Assembly (NCBI GenBank): GCA_008921705.1
Contig: VFFE01008906.1
Coordinates: 1,455,497 to 1,519,496 of the forward strand
Origin: Burhinus oedicnemus
Taxonomy: Eukaryota; Chordata; Aves; Charadriiformes; Burhinidae
Direction of reading: 5' to 3'
DNA: 64,000 nucleotides
The notes under the pieces were generated by a model, which was not told where the DNA came from, did no database searches, and was given only the letters and a program-made list of their open reading frames with translations. The first letter of the stretch is position 1. Every line of letters starts with the position of its first letter. Positions 61,953 through 64,000 of this stretch are shown in pieces. The translations under genes were made by a program, and so were the position numbers.

Positions 61953-64000
61953 CTGGAGGAAGAAAAAGGAATACTCACTAAATTCCTGAAGGAATCAAGA
62001 GGTAAGAGAACTTGGTTTCCTGACTACAGACGCAGGAGATTTTTACAATAATCGAGAGGAAAAGGAAAAACAGGCCCTCTGATGAATCAAATTGGATCTA
62101 GCTTTGTGGATTTTATTTATAGAAATGATATATACATTGTCAGGCTTCTTATAAGTATTAAGAAATGTAAGTTTTAGCAGAACGTCTCACGTGCACATCT
62201 ACAAACATATGTCAACAGTTGTCACACAATAACTAAAAACCACTGTATTTGTAGTCATTCACTCAGCTACTCGTACTCTTTTGTTACATTTACTACTTGA
62301 GAATATACCTTTCCTTAATACTGACAAGTTTCTATGTAGAACCAGTATGTGGTACCAAACCTGTGGCTATTAGTAGTGAGGCTAACAAGGGTTCATCCTC
62401 GCAGCATGAGCTTCTCAAATTCCCAGGTACAGACAGGGGCTACACATAAAGGAGACCCACCTTTACCAGATATAATCTACTATCCCCCTCTATATGCAAA
62501 TCCACTATCAGGTTCATAGAGTGGAGAAGGCAGCATCTGCCCTACTACAAGATGACTACATCCAGGCGGCTCTCTTTGTACTTTTTAAACTGCAGGGACT
62601 ACCTCCATCCCAAACATTTACAATCCAGCAAAATGCGAAGTGTCTCTGTGAAGATGACTCCAGCTTCTGCTGTGCCAGCTGCATCTCTGAACTGATGACC
62701 AGCAATAACTATGATAATCCAAAACTCTGCACATTGATTGCCTAGCCATACAAAACAGCACAACAATAAAGACAAAATTGATGGATTCAAGACTGAAAAC
62801 GTAGGGTGAGGTACAGAAGAGACACAAGCAAGATAATATAACAGGAATCCAGATAAATACTTCGGAATTTTTCTATAAATCACAGCAAGGGCAATACTGA
62901 TCACCAATAAAACCATGTATCTATCACGTGCAATGTTAAAGTCAAGAAGAGAATAAAGTATAACTACATTGACTGGTGGTTACATGTGCTTAAAAACAAA
63001 CACTCTTACAGCTTCTCAAAATTCAAACCCACATTTTATACAAGTAATGGTGTAACAGACACACAGATGATGCCATAAATGAGCAAAACAATGGTTCTTC
63101 TGCAGCGTCCCAGTGCTCCCTGTGGCCCGTTGCTATGGCATATAAACAAAACCGATGAGCACTAAAATATCCATGATAGCTTTGGCAAGTAATTGCCACA
63201 TTATGGGAAAACACTAAATTAGTGAACTCTTTTTCTCTCTTTTGTTTGTCCAAATAGATTGATTTATCAACCCCTAAAGGATATAGAAAGAACAGAAGAA
63301 AGAGACTTGGAATACGCATGAAAGTTCAATACTGTAGCGCCATGAGACAGACAATCCAATTACATCACAAAGGAAAACAGGACAGTGATCTTAAATGGCT
63401 TCCTAGTTATTTTCTCTGACCTCATACTTATTCTAGATAATTCTAGATAATATAACATATATCAAAACTATGACATTTTACAGTGCAATGCTGGCAAATG
63501 GAAATGGCAGTAACTGCCAACACTAAAGAATAAGATGTTTCTTCTAAGTAAAAAGTGAGAAACTTCTCGTTTTCATGGAAAGTATGTTAAAAGTGAAGTT
63601 ATGCAATCCTATTCTTCTTCATTCCTGACTTTTGCTATACAGCAGATGTTGAACATGGAAGCCTTGAGAACAGACGCACAAAAGGAAATGTGTCCAGAGT
63701 GCAAAAGCTTGCCACACAGAGACCTGTGGTGGTCTATTTAACAAAAAATTAAATACGACAATGGCAGCAATTAATAATATGCACCTCAAGGCATCTGCTG
63801 CACACTTTGGCACTGATTCTAAAAAGCAGTAACCACCCACAACTCTTTGCAACGTGTGTTATCGGGATAACTCAGGACCTTTCAGCATCAAGTAATTTAT
63901 TTACCCAAATCATTTTACAATATATGTAATTTGCTGATCAAACTGCTTATCTAGTCAGTTTGGAAAATACAAATATATTCCCTTAGCCCATTTGCAAAAT
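61953..64000. other. HMCN1 intron, truncated by the window edge
   Basis: Two kilobases on the 5' side of the first exon seen. I looked for the missing first half of Ig1 and found no Ig-like frame with splice sites. Confidence 0.55.

Noticed and set aside
1..64000. tRNA or rRNA genes, CRISPR arrays, bacterial operons, attachment sites
   Set aside because: None seen. The window is vertebrate intron-exon sequence, and its tandem repeats are short two-copy or microsatellite arrays without spacer structure.

Overview
The window is vertebrate genomic DNA, most likely from a bird. Large AT-rich introns separate short coding exons. The interspersed repeats I can recognise are CR1 LINEs of the avian/reptilian type, with 3' ends built from the ATTCTATG octamer. 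I see no L1 or Alu-like elements. There are no operons, tRNA or rRNA genes, or CRISPR arrays.

One gene explains all the supported coding sequence. It is hemicentin-1 (HMCN1, also called fibulin-6), running on the minus strand across the whole window. I placed 33 exons between 61952 (5' side) and 450 (3' side), about 5.14 kb of coding sequence or roughly 1,715 residues. Every exon has a GT donor and an AG acceptor, and all reading-frame phases join without conflict. The exons encode the second half of one immunoglobulin (Ig) domain and then 18 complete I-set Ig domains. Each complete domain keeps the B-strand Cys, the C-strand Trp and the F-strand D-x-G-x-Y-x-C pattern, or a close variant. Identity rests on long stretches I recognise as human HMCN1. 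The first domain seen is probably the first or second Ig of the protein. The von Willebrand A domain would lie beyond 64000, and the remaining Ig repeats, thrombospondin repeats, G2F and EGF modules would lie below position 1.

Layout from 5' to 3' of the gene: 64.0-55.4 kb holds two exons in long introns, a decayed CR1 reverse-transcriptase fragment and a GC-richer island of unknown origin. 55.4-43.7 kb is one 11.7 kb intron. From 43.7 kb to 0.45 kb lie the other 31 exons, mostly two per Ig domain. CR1 fragments sit at about 40.7, 36.7-38.1 (nested) and 32.3 kb.

The most useful oddities are these: an exact 23-bp tandem duplication that copies a splice donor (10909-10954); a domain-5 acceptor pushed against a G/C homopolymer, with an apparent three-residue loss (39920-39950); a CR1-within-CR1 nest; and a regular pattern in which introns between Ig domains are all phase 1 while introns inside domains differ in position and phase. 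I found no convincing new molecular system. The window is mainly a well-ordered segment of a giant extracellular-matrix gene.
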